Assembly (NCBI GenBank): GCA_028279345.1 | Contig: JANQNY010000031.1 | Span: 124,001-188,000, forward strand | Direction: 5' to 3' | Source: Geminicoccaceae bacterium | GTDB taxonomy: Bacteria > Pseudomonadota > Alphaproteobacteria > Geminicoccales > Geminicoccaceae | DNA: 64,000 bases | In this document: positions 47,817 to 55,897 of the stretch, piece by piece | How the letters are laid out: each line of letters opens with the position of its first letter | Numbering within the stretch: the stretch's first letter is position 1 | Translations under genes and position numbers: made by a program | The notes under the pieces: model-generated | What the model saw: the letters and a program-made list of their open reading frames with translations, nothing else | Databases searched by the model: none | Told to the model about the DNA's origin: nothing

Positions 47817-48994
47817 CGGCTGAGAACGAGCGCGCAGTTGTTGCCGCCGAAGCCGAAGGCGTTGGCAACGACGTGCTTCAAGGCGGCCGCCTGGGGTGCG
47901 TCCGGCACGCTGCAGGCGATGGCGGGATCGACGCGCCGCAACCCGACGCAACCGGGGATGACACCGTGCTCCAGTGCCAGAAGGCACATCGCGGTCTCTA
48001 CTGCCCCAGCAGCGCCGAGCGTGTGCCCGACCGCGCCCTTGAGGGAGGACACCGGGGTCGTCGCGCCGAACACCTCGGCGACGGCGCGGCACTCGGCGAC
48101 GTCGTTGGCCGGGGTGGCGGTACCGTGGAGCTTCACGTAGCCCACGTCCGATGGCATGAGTTCCGCGGCCGCCAACGCGCCGCGCATGGCCACCGCTGCG
48201 CCGGCGCCGTCCGCCGGCGGGGTGGACATGTGAAAGCCGTCCGAATTCTCGCCCGCACCGCTGAGCCGATAGGGCCCGTCCGCGGCGCGCTCCATCAACA
48301 AGAGCGCCGCACCCTCGCCTATGGAAAGGCCATCTCGCTCCGCGTCGCACGGTCGGCAAGGCTTGCGGGAGATGAGCTGCAGACCCTCGAAACCGGCTAG
48401 CGACGTGAGGCAGAGGCTGTCGATCCCGCCAGCGACCACGGCGTCGCACAAGTCTGCGCTTATGAGTTGATGTGCGTCGACCAACGCTTTCGCGGAGGAC
48501 GAGCAGGCCGTCGAGATGGTCCAGCAGGGTCCCGCTAGGCCGAGGCGCGTCATCAGATAGCTGGCAACTGCGTGATGGTCGTTGTGACGACGCATCGAGT
48601 ACTCCGCCGCAAGCGGCTCTTCGCCTCGGCGCGCGCGATAGGCCGTCTCCAGCTTCTCCACACCGGAGGTCGACGTACCCAGCACGAGACCAACGCGCTC
48701 CGGGCCCCATCGGCAAACGGCCGCAGTCACGCGACGGCCATAGCTGTCGGCCGCCAGCGCCGCCTCGGCGAGCCGTGTCGCGCGGTTGTCCCAGGCCTCG
48801 AGTTCGCTCGGGGGGGCACAGTCCTCGAGGCCCGGTACCGCGCCGACATAGCAGGTAAACGGCGTGTCATAGACTTCACAGGGTGCCAGACCGCTCCGCC
48901 CGGCGCGAAGTGCCTCCGCATGCACGCGCCCACCGGCACCGAGGCACGTCGCCAAAGCGAACTCGGTGATGGCGATCGGCTCCCGCGCGACCAT
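47813..48994 (-). CDS. ApeO-like beta-ketoacyl-ACP synthase
   Basis: Condensing enzyme of 393 residues. Catalytic Cys in TISTACSSSAKAL, His in HGTATPANDVAE and His in LKGAVGHTLGAAGAVE are all present, followed by NAFGFGGNNCALVLS. ATG at 48994 was preferred over TTG at 49003 because AGGA lies 9 bases before it and the MMPL gene stops just upstream. The second condensing enzyme (ApeR-like) seen in typical clusters is absent from the window. Confidence 0.92.
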   Translation of the reverse strand: MVAREPIAITEFALATCLGAGGRVHAEALRAGRSGLAPCEVYDTPFTCYVGAVPGLEDCAPPSELEAWDNRATRLAEAALAADSYGRRVTAAVCRWGPERVGLVLGTSTSGVEKLETAYRARRGEEPLAAEYSMRRHNDHHAVASYLMTRLGLAGPCWTISTACSSSAKALVDAHQLISADLCDAVVAGGIDSLCLTSLAGFEGLQLISRKPCRPCDAERDGLSIGEGAALLLMERAADGPYRLSGAGENSDGFHMSTPPADGAGAAVAMRGALAAAELMPSDVGYVKLHGTATPANDVAECRAVAEVFGATTPVSSLKGAVGHTLGAAGAVETAMCLLALEHGVIPGCVGLRRVDPAIACSVPDAPQAAALKHVVANAFGFGGNNCALVLSR

Positions 48995-48996
48995 TC

Positions 48997-51201
48997 CTAC
49001 CAATCCTGCACCTGATTTCTGGCCGATTCGCCATGTGACTGCGCAAGATTGAGTATTGCCATTGCGCCCAGCCCGACAAGTACCGTGGCGCCGATTTCGG
49101 ACAGGATCGGCTCCGGAGAGGCGGCCATCACGGCAAACGGGATCGCCGTCGAGGTGGCGCAGAGGCCAACCGAACGCAGCGCGCGACGGCGCTCCGCGGC
49201 ACCATGAGACGGCTGAACAAGCACGCCATAGTCCAGACCGATACCAACCACGAGCGTCAGTGCGACAATGCGGAAGACGTCGAACTCGACACCGAACAGG
49301 CGCAGCGCACAGACCGTCGCGCCGAGCGCGCCGGCCGTCGTTAGGGCGACTCCGAAGGCGACGCGACGCGGGCGAAGCAGCAGCAAGAGGGTCACTGCGG
49401 CAGCGGCCGAGCCCACAACCAGCCAGTCCAGCGCGGCACCGCTGAGCGCCGCGAGCCGCCCCATCGTCTCCGCCGCGTTGTCTGCCAGCCGCGCGCCGCC
49501 GCTCTGCTCCAGGCGCGTCGACAAGGCCTCAGCGTCCCTGACGTCGTAGAGCCGGGCGGAGAGCGACCAGCCGTCGCCGTCTCTCTGTGGCAGAGGCACG
49601 AGCTGCGCTAGCTGCTTCAGGTCCGGGCGCTCTGAGGCCGCGGTGCGCGCTTCGGCGTAGTCCGCCTCGAGCCGCTCCGCGAAGCCGGGATCAAGACCCA
49701 CGGTCGCCAACGCTTCACCCGCGACGGCTTCGAAATCGGCAGGCGGCGGCAGCGTGGCCGGCGCGGGGCGCACGAAGTCGGCCATGGCCTCGAAGCGGCC
49801 CAGGTCGCCAGCGTCCACCGCGGCCTCCAGCGCCGGCAGCGCCTCGCGCTGACGCGCCAGTGCCTGCGATTCCGTCGCGCCGGTGGAAACCACCGACCAG
49901 CGCGCCGACGGTGCCCGCGCTAGTTGGTTGATCTCTTCGAGCATCTCGGTCACGGCCGCCGGCGCTGTGGCCACCGCGCGCGGTGCCCCGACCGGCGCCC
50001 CCAGCACGGCTGCGAAACCAGCAAGCGCCAACGTTGCCTCGACGAGCCGACGCCGCGGCAGGCGCCAGGACAACCGCTCCATGGCGAACGTCCGCACGTC
50101 CGCCACGCCAACCGGTGGCGCTGCGAGCGCGAACCCGGCTGCGACCACGATGCCAACAGCGACGAACACGCCGGTCTGCTGCAGTGCTGGCACGCCCGAA
50201 CCCAGCATGGCGAGAAAGGCGACCGCGGTGGTCGCGGCGCCAATGGCAACCGCTCGGCGCGCGCGTGCTGCGCCCTCGCGTCGATGGGTCGCCAGATGGA
50301 GCGGGTAGTCGATCGCCAGCCCCGTCAACGCCCCGCCGAAGCCAAGCGCCAGGACGTGCACGTGGTCGAAGAGTAGTTGCACTGCCAAGGCCCCAGTGGC
50401 GAGGCCCGCGGCCATGGGCGCGAACGCTGTTGCAAGCGCCAAGGGCGAGCGCAGCGACCACGCCAGCCAGAGCGTGAGCAAGACGATCGCGATGCTGGCC
50501 ACGGCCAGCGAGCGCCGTTCCACACCACGGCCGATCTCGGCGCCGACCAAGCGGGGACCGGCGACCAACGCTAGCGCGCCGTGGGCAGCCGCTGCCGCCC
50601 GGACGGCATCGGCGAGTGCGACGAGATCACCGCCGCCGGCTACCTCTGGCGCCAACCTGCCGAAAACCAGTGCGGCACGCCCATCCACCGATGTCCAGAC
50701 GCCACCTGGCCCGAGTGCCGCGGGGCGACGTTCCCGCAGCTCCTCCAGGGTATCGGCGAACGCACCGGTCGGGTCGCGGAGCAGCCTATCGCCGAGCGCC
50801 GCACCTTCGGCCGTGGCGAGTGCTGCACGTGCCTGCTGGAGGCGCTGGGCCATCGCCTCCGGCGCGAAACGCTCGGGCGACGGCGGTGCGACCGCGAAGC
50901 GATTGCGCCACAGCCAGTCCAGCGCCGCCGGCTCGAACGTTCCCGGCCCCGCCGTCACCGTTTCAACGAGCGGAGATGCTTCGAGCACCGCCTGCACGGC
51001 CAGCGCCGCGGGTGCCTGCGCCTCCAATGGCGCCGGCACGGCCACGATGAAGTCGCGTACCGCGTCGCCGCCGAACACCGCACTCTCGCCGCCTGGCGAA
51101 AGCGCCGCGAGATCTGCACTCAGCGTCGTCAGGGCCGTCGCGAGCCAGACACCTACACCGGCCGCTGCTAGCGCCACGATGCATCTCGTGCGCGCGATCA
51201 C
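48997..51201 (-). CDS. MMPL/RND-family exporter
   Basis: Membrane protein of 734 residues with two repeats of one helix, a large periplasmic loop and five further helices. LAFGFGGALTGLAIDYPLHLATHRREGAAR-like and VVGIGLDYGVLVQPSHGAAERRRALRSVGLCATSTAIPFAVM are the MMPL domain blocks after each loop, with the conserved IDY and LDYG Asp residues. Expected to move the finished polyene lipid toward the outer membrane. The GTG start overlaps the LolA-like gene stop. Confidence 0.87.
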   Translation of the reverse strand: MIARTRCIVALAAAGVGVWLATALTTLSADLAALSPGGESAVFGGDAVRDFIVAVPAPLEAQAPAALAVQAVLEASPLVETVTAGPGTFEPAALDWLWRNRFAVAPPSPERFAPEAMAQRLQQARAALATAEGAALGDRLLRDPTGAFADTLEELRERRPAALGPGGVWTSVDGRAALVFGRLAPEVAGGGDLVALADAVRAAAAAHGALALVAGPRLVGAEIGRGVERRSLAVASIAIVLLTLWLAWSLRSPLALATAFAPMAAGLATGALAVQLLFDHVHVLALGFGGALTGLAIDYPLHLATHRREGAARARRAVAIGAATTAVAFLAMLGSGVPALQQTGVFVAVGIVVAAGFALAAPPVGVADVRTFAMERLSWRLPRRRLVEATLALAGFAAVLGAPVGAPRAVATAPAAVTEMLEEINQLARAPSARWSVVSTGATESQALARQREALPALEAAVDAGDLGRFEAMADFVRPAPATLPPPADFEAVAGEALATVGLDPGFAERLEADYAEARTAASERPDLKQLAQLVPLPQRDGDGWSLSARLYDVRDAEALSTRLEQSGGARLADNAAETMGRLAALSGAALDWLVVGSAAAAVTLLLLLRPRRVAFGVALTTAGALGATVCALRLFGVEFDVFRIVALTLVVGIGLDYGVLVQPSHGAAERRRALRSVGLCATSTAIPFAVMAASPEPILSEIGATVLVGLGAMAILNLAQSHGESARNQVQDW

Positions 51202-51743
51202 TCGCTTTCCGTCAGTGCGTACACCCGGCGCACGCCGCTCGTCTGGACGATCTCAACGCTTGAGACGGCAGGGCCGCATCCCGTTAGCGTCACGGCCTCG
51301 CCGGCGGTGAGCTGCCAACCGTTCTCGTCAGTGACGATGCGCGCGGTCGGCAGCACCTCTCCTAAACGGCCCGAGAGCAGCGCCCGTAGCAAACCGAACA
51401 GCTGCTGCGCCGCGTCGTCCATTGGCCAGTACTCGACGGCAAACTCTGGCGGTTTGCGTAGCGCGATCAGGGATGCGCCGATCTCGGCGATCTCCCGCGT
51501 TGGGGAGGTCTGGTGGCGCACCAGAGTGCCGTCCGGCGTCGCCGACAGCCGACCTCGAGCCCACAGTGGTTCCGGCGATGAGGGATGATGGATCGTCTCG
51601 ACGTAGGCCAATGCCTCGGCTGCCGGCGCGACAATCGCCGCCGGGCTCGCCGGCGGTGGTGCGTCACACGTCGTGGCTCCAGACGTCGTGGAAATTGAAC
51701 CAGTTAAAAGGATGGCGGCGGCATAGCATCTCCAGTTCCGCAA
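51198..51743 (-). CDS. LolA-like periplasmic carrier of the polyene operon
   Basis: Protein of about 181 residues. An N-terminal hydrophobic stretch (CYAAAILLTGSISTTSGA) resembles a signal peptide. The rest matches LolA-like proteins of aryl polyene clusters (LWARGRLSATPDGTLVRHQTSPTREIAEIG, then LLSGRLGEVLPTARIVTDENGWQLT). It would shuttle the lipid or lipoprotein across the periplasm. The start is uncertain: no ATG is available, the candidates are TTG at 51743 or 51758, and either overlaps the acyltransferase gene by 80-95 nt. Confidence 0.7.
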   Translation of the reverse strand: MRNWRCYAAAILLTGSISTTSGATTCDAPPPASPAAIVAPAAEALAYVETIHHPSSPEPLWARGRLSATPDGTLVRHQTSPTREIAEIGASLIALRKPPEFAVEYWPMDDAAQQLFGLLRALLSGRLGEVLPTARIVTDENGWQLTAGEAVTLTGCGPAVSSVEIVQTSGVRRVYALTESE

Positions 51744-52578
51744 GATATCGCTCCGCAAGTTCCTGGGTCAGGCGGTGACGCTGGGCCCGTGGCGTACGTC
51801 CGCCGTCGTGCAGCTGCGTGAAGCACGCCGTGTAGCGCATTGGCCCGATCCGCGGCGCGAAGCACATGATGATCGGTGCACCGGCGACCATGGCCGCTAT
51901 GTAGGGCGAAACAGGCACGGCCATTGGGGCGCCAAAGAACGGCGCACGAACCACGCGGACGGGTTCACCGGCGGCGCTACGATCGCCGAGGAATGCCACG
52001 AACTCGCCGGCCGACAGTGCTTCGACGACGTCTAGCATCGCCAGCGGCCCGTTACCGAGATCGATCACGCGGGCGGCGACCTCGGGGTTCAGGCGAGACA
52101 GCGCGCTGTGCGAGTGGCTCGCGTGCCGCGTGAACATCAGATAGCGCACCCGGATGCCAACCAGCCGCGCCTCCATGGCGCGCAACGCCTCGAAGCTACC
52201 GAAATGGGCACCGAGCAACACACCACCGCGCCCCGTCGCCATACACGCGCGCACCGCCTCGCCGCCCTGCACATCGATCGTGAACCCCTTCGCGCCGCAA
52301 GTCAGCAGCCGGGCGCGATCTAGCAGGACGTGGGAGAAGGTTGCAGTTTGCCGCAGCACGTCGCCGAACCGTGGTGTACGGCCGAGTGCGCGCTCGAGAT
52401 AGGCACGAGACGCCGCGTTGGCGGCCCGCCCGGGCGCTGCCGTCATCACGAACGCGATCAGCCAAATGATCGCCGCACTGAGCGTGGCGGGCATTGCAGG
52501 TAGGAGGCGCACGGCGAACTCGATCAGCGCGGGGCCGCCGATCTCTGGCCGACGGCTCCAGTGATCCGTCGCGCTCAT
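51664..52578 (-). CDS. LpxL/HtrB-like lipid acyltransferase
   Basis: Acyltransferase of 304 residues with one N-terminal membrane helix. VLLGAHFGSFEALRAME holds the H-x4-E catalytic pair of the lauroyl/myristoyl transferase family. FLGDRSAAGEPVRV, VSPYIAAMVAGAPII and the end MLCRRHPFNWFNFHDVW are conserved. It probably attaches an acyl or aryl-polyene group to a lipid anchor. The start overlaps the ApeI-like gene (ATGA). Confidence 0.88.
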   Translation of the reverse strand: MSATDHWSRRPEIGGPALIEFAVRLLPAMPATLSAAIIWLIAFVMTAAPGRAANAASRAYLERALGRTPRFGDVLRQTATFSHVLLDRARLLTCGAKGFTIDVQGGEAVRACMATGRGGVLLGAHFGSFEALRAMEARLVGIRVRYLMFTRHASHSHSALSRLNPEVAARVIDLGNGPLAMLDVVEALSAGEFVAFLGDRSAAGEPVRVVRAPFFGAPMAVPVSPYIAAMVAGAPIIMCFAPRIGPMRYTACFTQLHDGGRTPRAQRHRLTQELAERYLAELEMLCRRHPFNWFNFHDVWSHDV

Positions 52579-52904
52579 GCCTCCGTCAGTGTGAACCGCG
52601 CCCGCGCTATGAGCCTCTCATGCGCGCTCCAAGTCACGTCCGCCCGGCCGTCCCGGACCACGGCCAATATCTCCACTGCGGTGCCGGGCTCGACCGGCTC
52701 TATGAAGCGCACGCGCGGTGCGGTTCCGATCGCCATGCCGGCCTCGGCTAGGAGCTGGGCTGCCAGGGCCAGAAGCGCGGCTCCGGGCAGGATCGCGCCG
52801 TTTGGAAAATGACCGTCGAAGAAGCGCTCCTCTCCCGTCGTGCGTACCGTCGCGCGAAGCTCGCGCCCACCCGAGTAGGCCGGCGCGTCAGCTGACTCGG
52901 TCAA
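52575..52904 (-). CDS. ApeI-like FabZ-type dehydratase
   Basis: Hotdog protein of 109 residues. FFDGHFPNGAILPGAALLALAAQLLAEAG carries the His and Pro-Gly of FabZ but the usual catalytic Glu after PG is replaced by a Leu/Ala-Gln stretch. VRFIEPVEPGTAVEI follows. ApeI needs ApeP as partner in characterised clusters, matching the two separate genes here. TTG start with GAGG about 7 bases upstream; it overlaps the lipoprotein gene stop. Confidence 0.82.
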   Translation of the reverse strand: MTESADAPAYSGGRELRATVRTTGEERFFDGHFPNGAILPGAALLALAAQLLAEAGMAIGTAPRVRFIEPVEPGTAVEILAVVRDGRADVTWSAHERLIARARFTLTEA

Positions 52905-53304
52905 GCTGAACCTCGCGCACGATGTCCTGCTCGAGATTATTCACCCAGTTGTTGTAGTTCCTGTGTATTGTGTTCCCGGCCGCATCGTAGTTCAGGTTGT
53001 CACTGTCTTTGTAGATGATGCTGAATTCTTCGGTGTCAAAGTAGATATCCACCGTCGCGCGGTGCCTGTCGCGGACGTCAATCGTTCCTTCCAGATGGCC
53101 TGGGGCGATGCGCTGGAACACCCAGCCGCGATCGGCGCCAGCGCGAATGATCGCCGTCTCATACTGCGAGAGTGTGCGCTGCGAATCGGTCGCCGAGACG
53201 CCGTACTTAGCGGAGTTGACGTTTTGTAGCGCGGCGGTGGTGCAAGCGGCCAACGTGACCGTCAGAAGCAGCGTCAGTAGCTTCGCGAAACGACTGATTG
53301 TCAT
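52888..53304 (-). CDS. Small lipoprotein of the polyene operon
   Basis: Protein of 138 residues. A signal peptide ends in a lipobox, LLTVTLAACTT, so the mature N-terminus would be a lipidated Cys near residue 20. The remainder is unlike families I recognise: GAGAD-like RAGADRGWVFQRIAPGHLEGTIDVRDRHRATVDIYFDTEEFSIIYKDSDNLNYD suggests a compact beta-rich domain. ATG at 53304 has GGAGAG at 6-8 bases; an ATG at 53358 overlaps the glycosyltransferase stop but would lengthen the signal peptide implausibly. Confidence 0.75.
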   Translation of the reverse strand: MTISRFAKLLTLLLTVTLAACTTAALQNVNSAKYGVSATDSQRTLSQYETAIIRAGADRGWVFQRIAPGHLEGTIDVRDRHRATVDIYFDTEEFSIIYKDSDNLNYDAAGNTIHRNYNNWVNNLEQDIVREVQLDRVS

Positions 53305-53354
53305 GCAATCTCTCCAGCCTATTGCGCGCGGTGCAATCATCCCCGCGCGCTTGC

Positions 53355-54059
53355 TCATGGTTTGCCAAGCCTTAGACGTCGCGTCACGAGAAAACGCGTC
53401 ACTGCCGAGGTGATGGAGAGGAAGTCCACGACCGGGCGGAAATGGCTCCGACGCTGGCCCGGCATCTTGTAGCGTGCGCGAACCGGCACGAACCCGAAGG
53501 GCACACCGGCCTCGGCCGCCCGCATCAGGACGACGGTCTCGAACACGAAGCCGCGCCGATCGCGCAAGGGCACGCGCGGGCCCGTTTTGCGCCACATGGC
53601 CGCCGTGTAGAGCCGCATGCCGCATTGCGGGTCAGCGATGGGTCGATCGCAGGCCCAGGATATGAACACGGCGCCGAAGCGGTTGGAGCGGCGACGGCCT
53701 GCCGGCATGGCCGCCATGTCCGCGGACCGGTCTGCGAGCACTAGTCCTCCCGGAAGGGAGGCGGCGCTTAGGCGGGGAATGTCGTCCGCCGCGTGCTGGC
53801 CATCGCCGTCCATCGTAAGGACGCTTTCAGCCCCCTCCGCGAAGAGCAAATCGAGGCCTTCCGCGAGACGCGAACCCTTGCCGGCCGTCTCCACATGACG
53901 GACGACGCGCACGTCGAGGCCCGCCAGTGCGTCCGCTGTACCGTCCGTCGAGCCGTCATCGATCACCAGCACCGCATCGCATTGGGCGCGGGCTGCGCTG
54001 GCGACTGACCGGATCGTTGGCGCCTCATTCAGGGCGCAGATCAGGACGACAAGACGCAC
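53355..54059 (-). CDS. Family 2 glycosyltransferase
   Basis: GT-A type enzyme of 234 residues. LICALNEAPTIRSVASAA, VIDDGSTDGTADAL, KGSRLAEGL and the metal motif TMDGDGQHAADDIPRL are all present, with DPQCGMRLY and GFVFETVVLMRAAEAGVP further on, as in dolichol-phosphate-mannose-synthase-like enzymes. Likely adds a sugar to the polyene or its lipid anchor. The GTG start lies 3 nt after the methyltransferase stop. It overlaps the ATG of the next frame by 4 nt. Confidence 0.88.
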   Translation of the reverse strand: MRLVVLICALNEAPTIRSVASAARAQCDAVLVIDDGSTDGTADALAGLDVRVVRHVETAGKGSRLAEGLDLLFAEGAESVLTMDGDGQHAADDIPRLSAASLPGGLVLADRSADMAAMPAGRRRSNRFGAVFISWACDRPIADPQCGMRLYTAAMWRKTGPRVPLRDRRGFVFETVVLMRAAEAGVPFGFVPVRARYKMPGQRRSHFRPVVDFLSITSAVTRFLVTRRLRLGKP

Positions 54060-54062
54060 GTC

Positions 54063-54797
54063 CTACTTGCGCGCTGTGTACTCTGAGAAGCAGCCGAGGA
54101 ACACGCGATGCTGAACCTCGCGGAAGCCGGCTTGCTCGAGAAAAGCGACGACATCGTCCCGCGACGTCATCTGGTCCATGGTGTCCCAGTAGTAGCGCAT
54201 GAGCAGGCGTGCGTCCCGGTCACGCGTGAACACGTAGGTCAGGAAGGGCAGGATGTCCCTGAAATAGGCCTTCAGCACCCAGCGCAGCACGCCGTGCCGA
54301 GGCAGCGTGACATCCATGATCAACGCCGCACCGCCGGGCGCGAGCACGCGGTGGAACTCTTTGAAGCTCTCAGTCAGGTCGCTGACGTGGCGCAACGCGA
54401 AACCCATGGTCAGCAAGTCGAAGGCGTCGTCCGCTACTGGGAGCATCTCCGCCGAACATTGGTGGAAGGTCACCGGCAGCTTCTTGCGCGCCTCTTCGAT
54501 CATGCCGGCCGAGGGCTCGCAGCAAACGATCTGCTCGGGCGCATCCACCAGATCAAGCGCTGCCGCGGCGACGGCGCCCGTACCGGAAGCAACGTCGATC
54601 ATTCTGGTGTTGCGCTCGATCCCGACCCGTTTCAGCGCCTCGCGCCTGTACCACTTGCCGGACCCGAACCAGCCCCACGTCGCGATGCCGTTATAGTGCC
54701 GCGCTGTCTTATCAAATATCTCTCTGAGGAACTTCTGCTTTCCTGCAGCGCTGCTATAGTACGGACCGCGTACAAAAGGTCTTGCCTGGTCAAGCAT
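54063..54797 (-). CDS. UbiE-like SAM-dependent methyltransferase
   Basis: Class I methyltransferase of 244 residues. FDKTARHYNGIATWGWFGSGKWYRREAL is the UbiE/COQ5-like opening, MIDVASGTGAVAAAALDL the SAM motif I, and MGFALRHVSDLTESFKEFHRVLAPGG motif II/III. It could methylate the aryl head group, as aryl polyenes are often methylated. It is the first gene of the polyene operon; a sigma70-like promoter lies 35-65 bases upstream. Confidence 0.88.
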   Translation of the reverse strand: MLDQARPFVRGPYYSSAAGKQKFLREIFDKTARHYNGIATWGWFGSGKWYRREALKRVGIERNTRMIDVASGTGAVAAAALDLVDAPEQIVCCEPSAGMIEEARKKLPVTFHQCSAEMLPVADDAFDLLTMGFALRHVSDLTESFKEFHRVLAPGGAALIMDVTLPRHGVLRWVLKAYFRDILPFLTYVFTRDRDARLLMRYYWDTMDQMTSRDDVVAFLEQAGFREVQHRVFLGCFSEYTARK

Positions 54798-54830
54798 CTG
54801 CGAACCATCGAGCCGTTTTCAACATGATTT

Positions 54831-54860
54831 TATAAACGAGCGAGCAGCTTTCGCTGTCAA
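54831..54860 (-). promoter_or_regulatory. sigma70-like promoter of the polyene operon
   Basis: TTGACA (54860-54855) and TTTATA (54836-54831) are 18 bases apart on the minus strand, in an A/T-rich patch before the methyltransferase ATG at 54797. Confidence 0.6.
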
Positions 54861-54975
54861 GCCGCAGCCATTCGCGGCGGCGCCCGAATCGCGCAGAACG
54901 GAAGTGCATCGACGCACGAGAAGGGTACCGTTGGCGCGTCGGTCGCCTCCCGTCAACGCTACAGGAGCGTTTCAG

Positions 54976-55767
54976 ATGACGGAATCCCGGACCTCTTCGC
55001 CCGTGTCCCGAGAGACGGGTCTGGAACAGGGAACGGCATCTTCCTCGACAGCGCTCCTCGCAGCGATCAGGACGCGGCTCTTCGAAGTGGTGATCTTCCT
55101 CTGGTCGCTTGGGTTCGGTGCCGTCATCATCCTCTGGTTGCAGTGGTGGGGTACGCCCCGGCAGGTACGCGTCGCGCTCCGGCTGTGGTCCACCGGCTTC
55201 ATTCGCGTAGCCGATGTGGTGCTGGGCGTGCGCTATAGGATCGAGAACCTGCCAACGCCCGGCGGCCGGCCGGCGATCTACGTCGCCAACCACCAGTCCT
55301 ATTGGGAATCGATCGCGCTGACGTCGTTGATCCCCGACGTGAACGTCGTCTCCAAGCGCGATGCGATGCGTATTCCGGTCTTCGGTTGGGGCCTGACGCA
55401 CGCACCGATGATCGCCGTGGATCGGGACCGGAAAGGTTCCAACCTGCGCCGCATCGTGCCGCAAGCGCGGGCGTCCCTGCGCGAGGGCCGCTCGATCCTG
55501 ATCTTCCCGGAAGGCACGCGCGTGGAACCTGGCAACCGACGCCGTTACGAGCGGGGCCTCAAGCTGCTCTATGCCTCCTGCGACGCGCCAATCGTACCGA
55601 TCGTCCACAACGCTGGCCAGTGCTGGACCAAGGGCTTCGACCTGAAACGATCTGGGCTGATCGTCATGCGGTTTCTGAAGCCCATCCCTGCGGGGCGCGA
55701 TCCCGAGCGGACCTTTGTGCAGCTGGAGCAGCTCATCAACGAAGAGAAGGACAAGCTGCTACGCTGA
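54976..55767 (+). CDS. PlsC-like 1-acyl-glycerol-3-phosphate acyltransferase
   Basis: Membrane-associated acyltransferase of 263 residues. One hydrophobic segment (LWSLGFGAVIILWLQWWG) is followed by YVANHQSYWESIALT (H-x4-E active site), VSKRDAMRIPVFGWGL, IAVDRD, ILIFPEGTRVEPGNRRRYERGL and PIVPIVHNAG, the four PlsC blocks. ATG at 54976 follows CAGGAG. It diverges from the polyene operon and could make its lipid anchor or serve general phospholipid synthesis. Confidence 0.9.
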   Translation: MTESRTSSPVSRETGLEQGTASSSTALLAAIRTRLFEVVIFLWSLGFGAVIILWLQWWGTPRQVRVALRLWSTGFIRVADVVLGVRYRIENLPTPGGRPAIYVANHQSYWESIALTSLIPDVNVVSKRDAMRIPVFGWGLTHAPMIAVDRDRKGSNLRRIVPQARASLREGRSILIFPEGTRVEPGNRRRYERGLKLLYASCDAPIVPIVHNAGQCWTKGFDLKRSGLIVMRFLKPIPAGRDPERTFVQLEQLINEEKDKLLR

Positions 55768-55897
55768 AGGAAGTTGAACAATACCGGTGTGGATCGACTT
55801 CTGCCCAAGCAAGGTGCTGTCTGGGTTCAACGAAGTTGCCGCATGTTCGGCAAAGTACCACTGGGCATCCGCCGAAGAAAAGCGGGGTGAGGCACTG

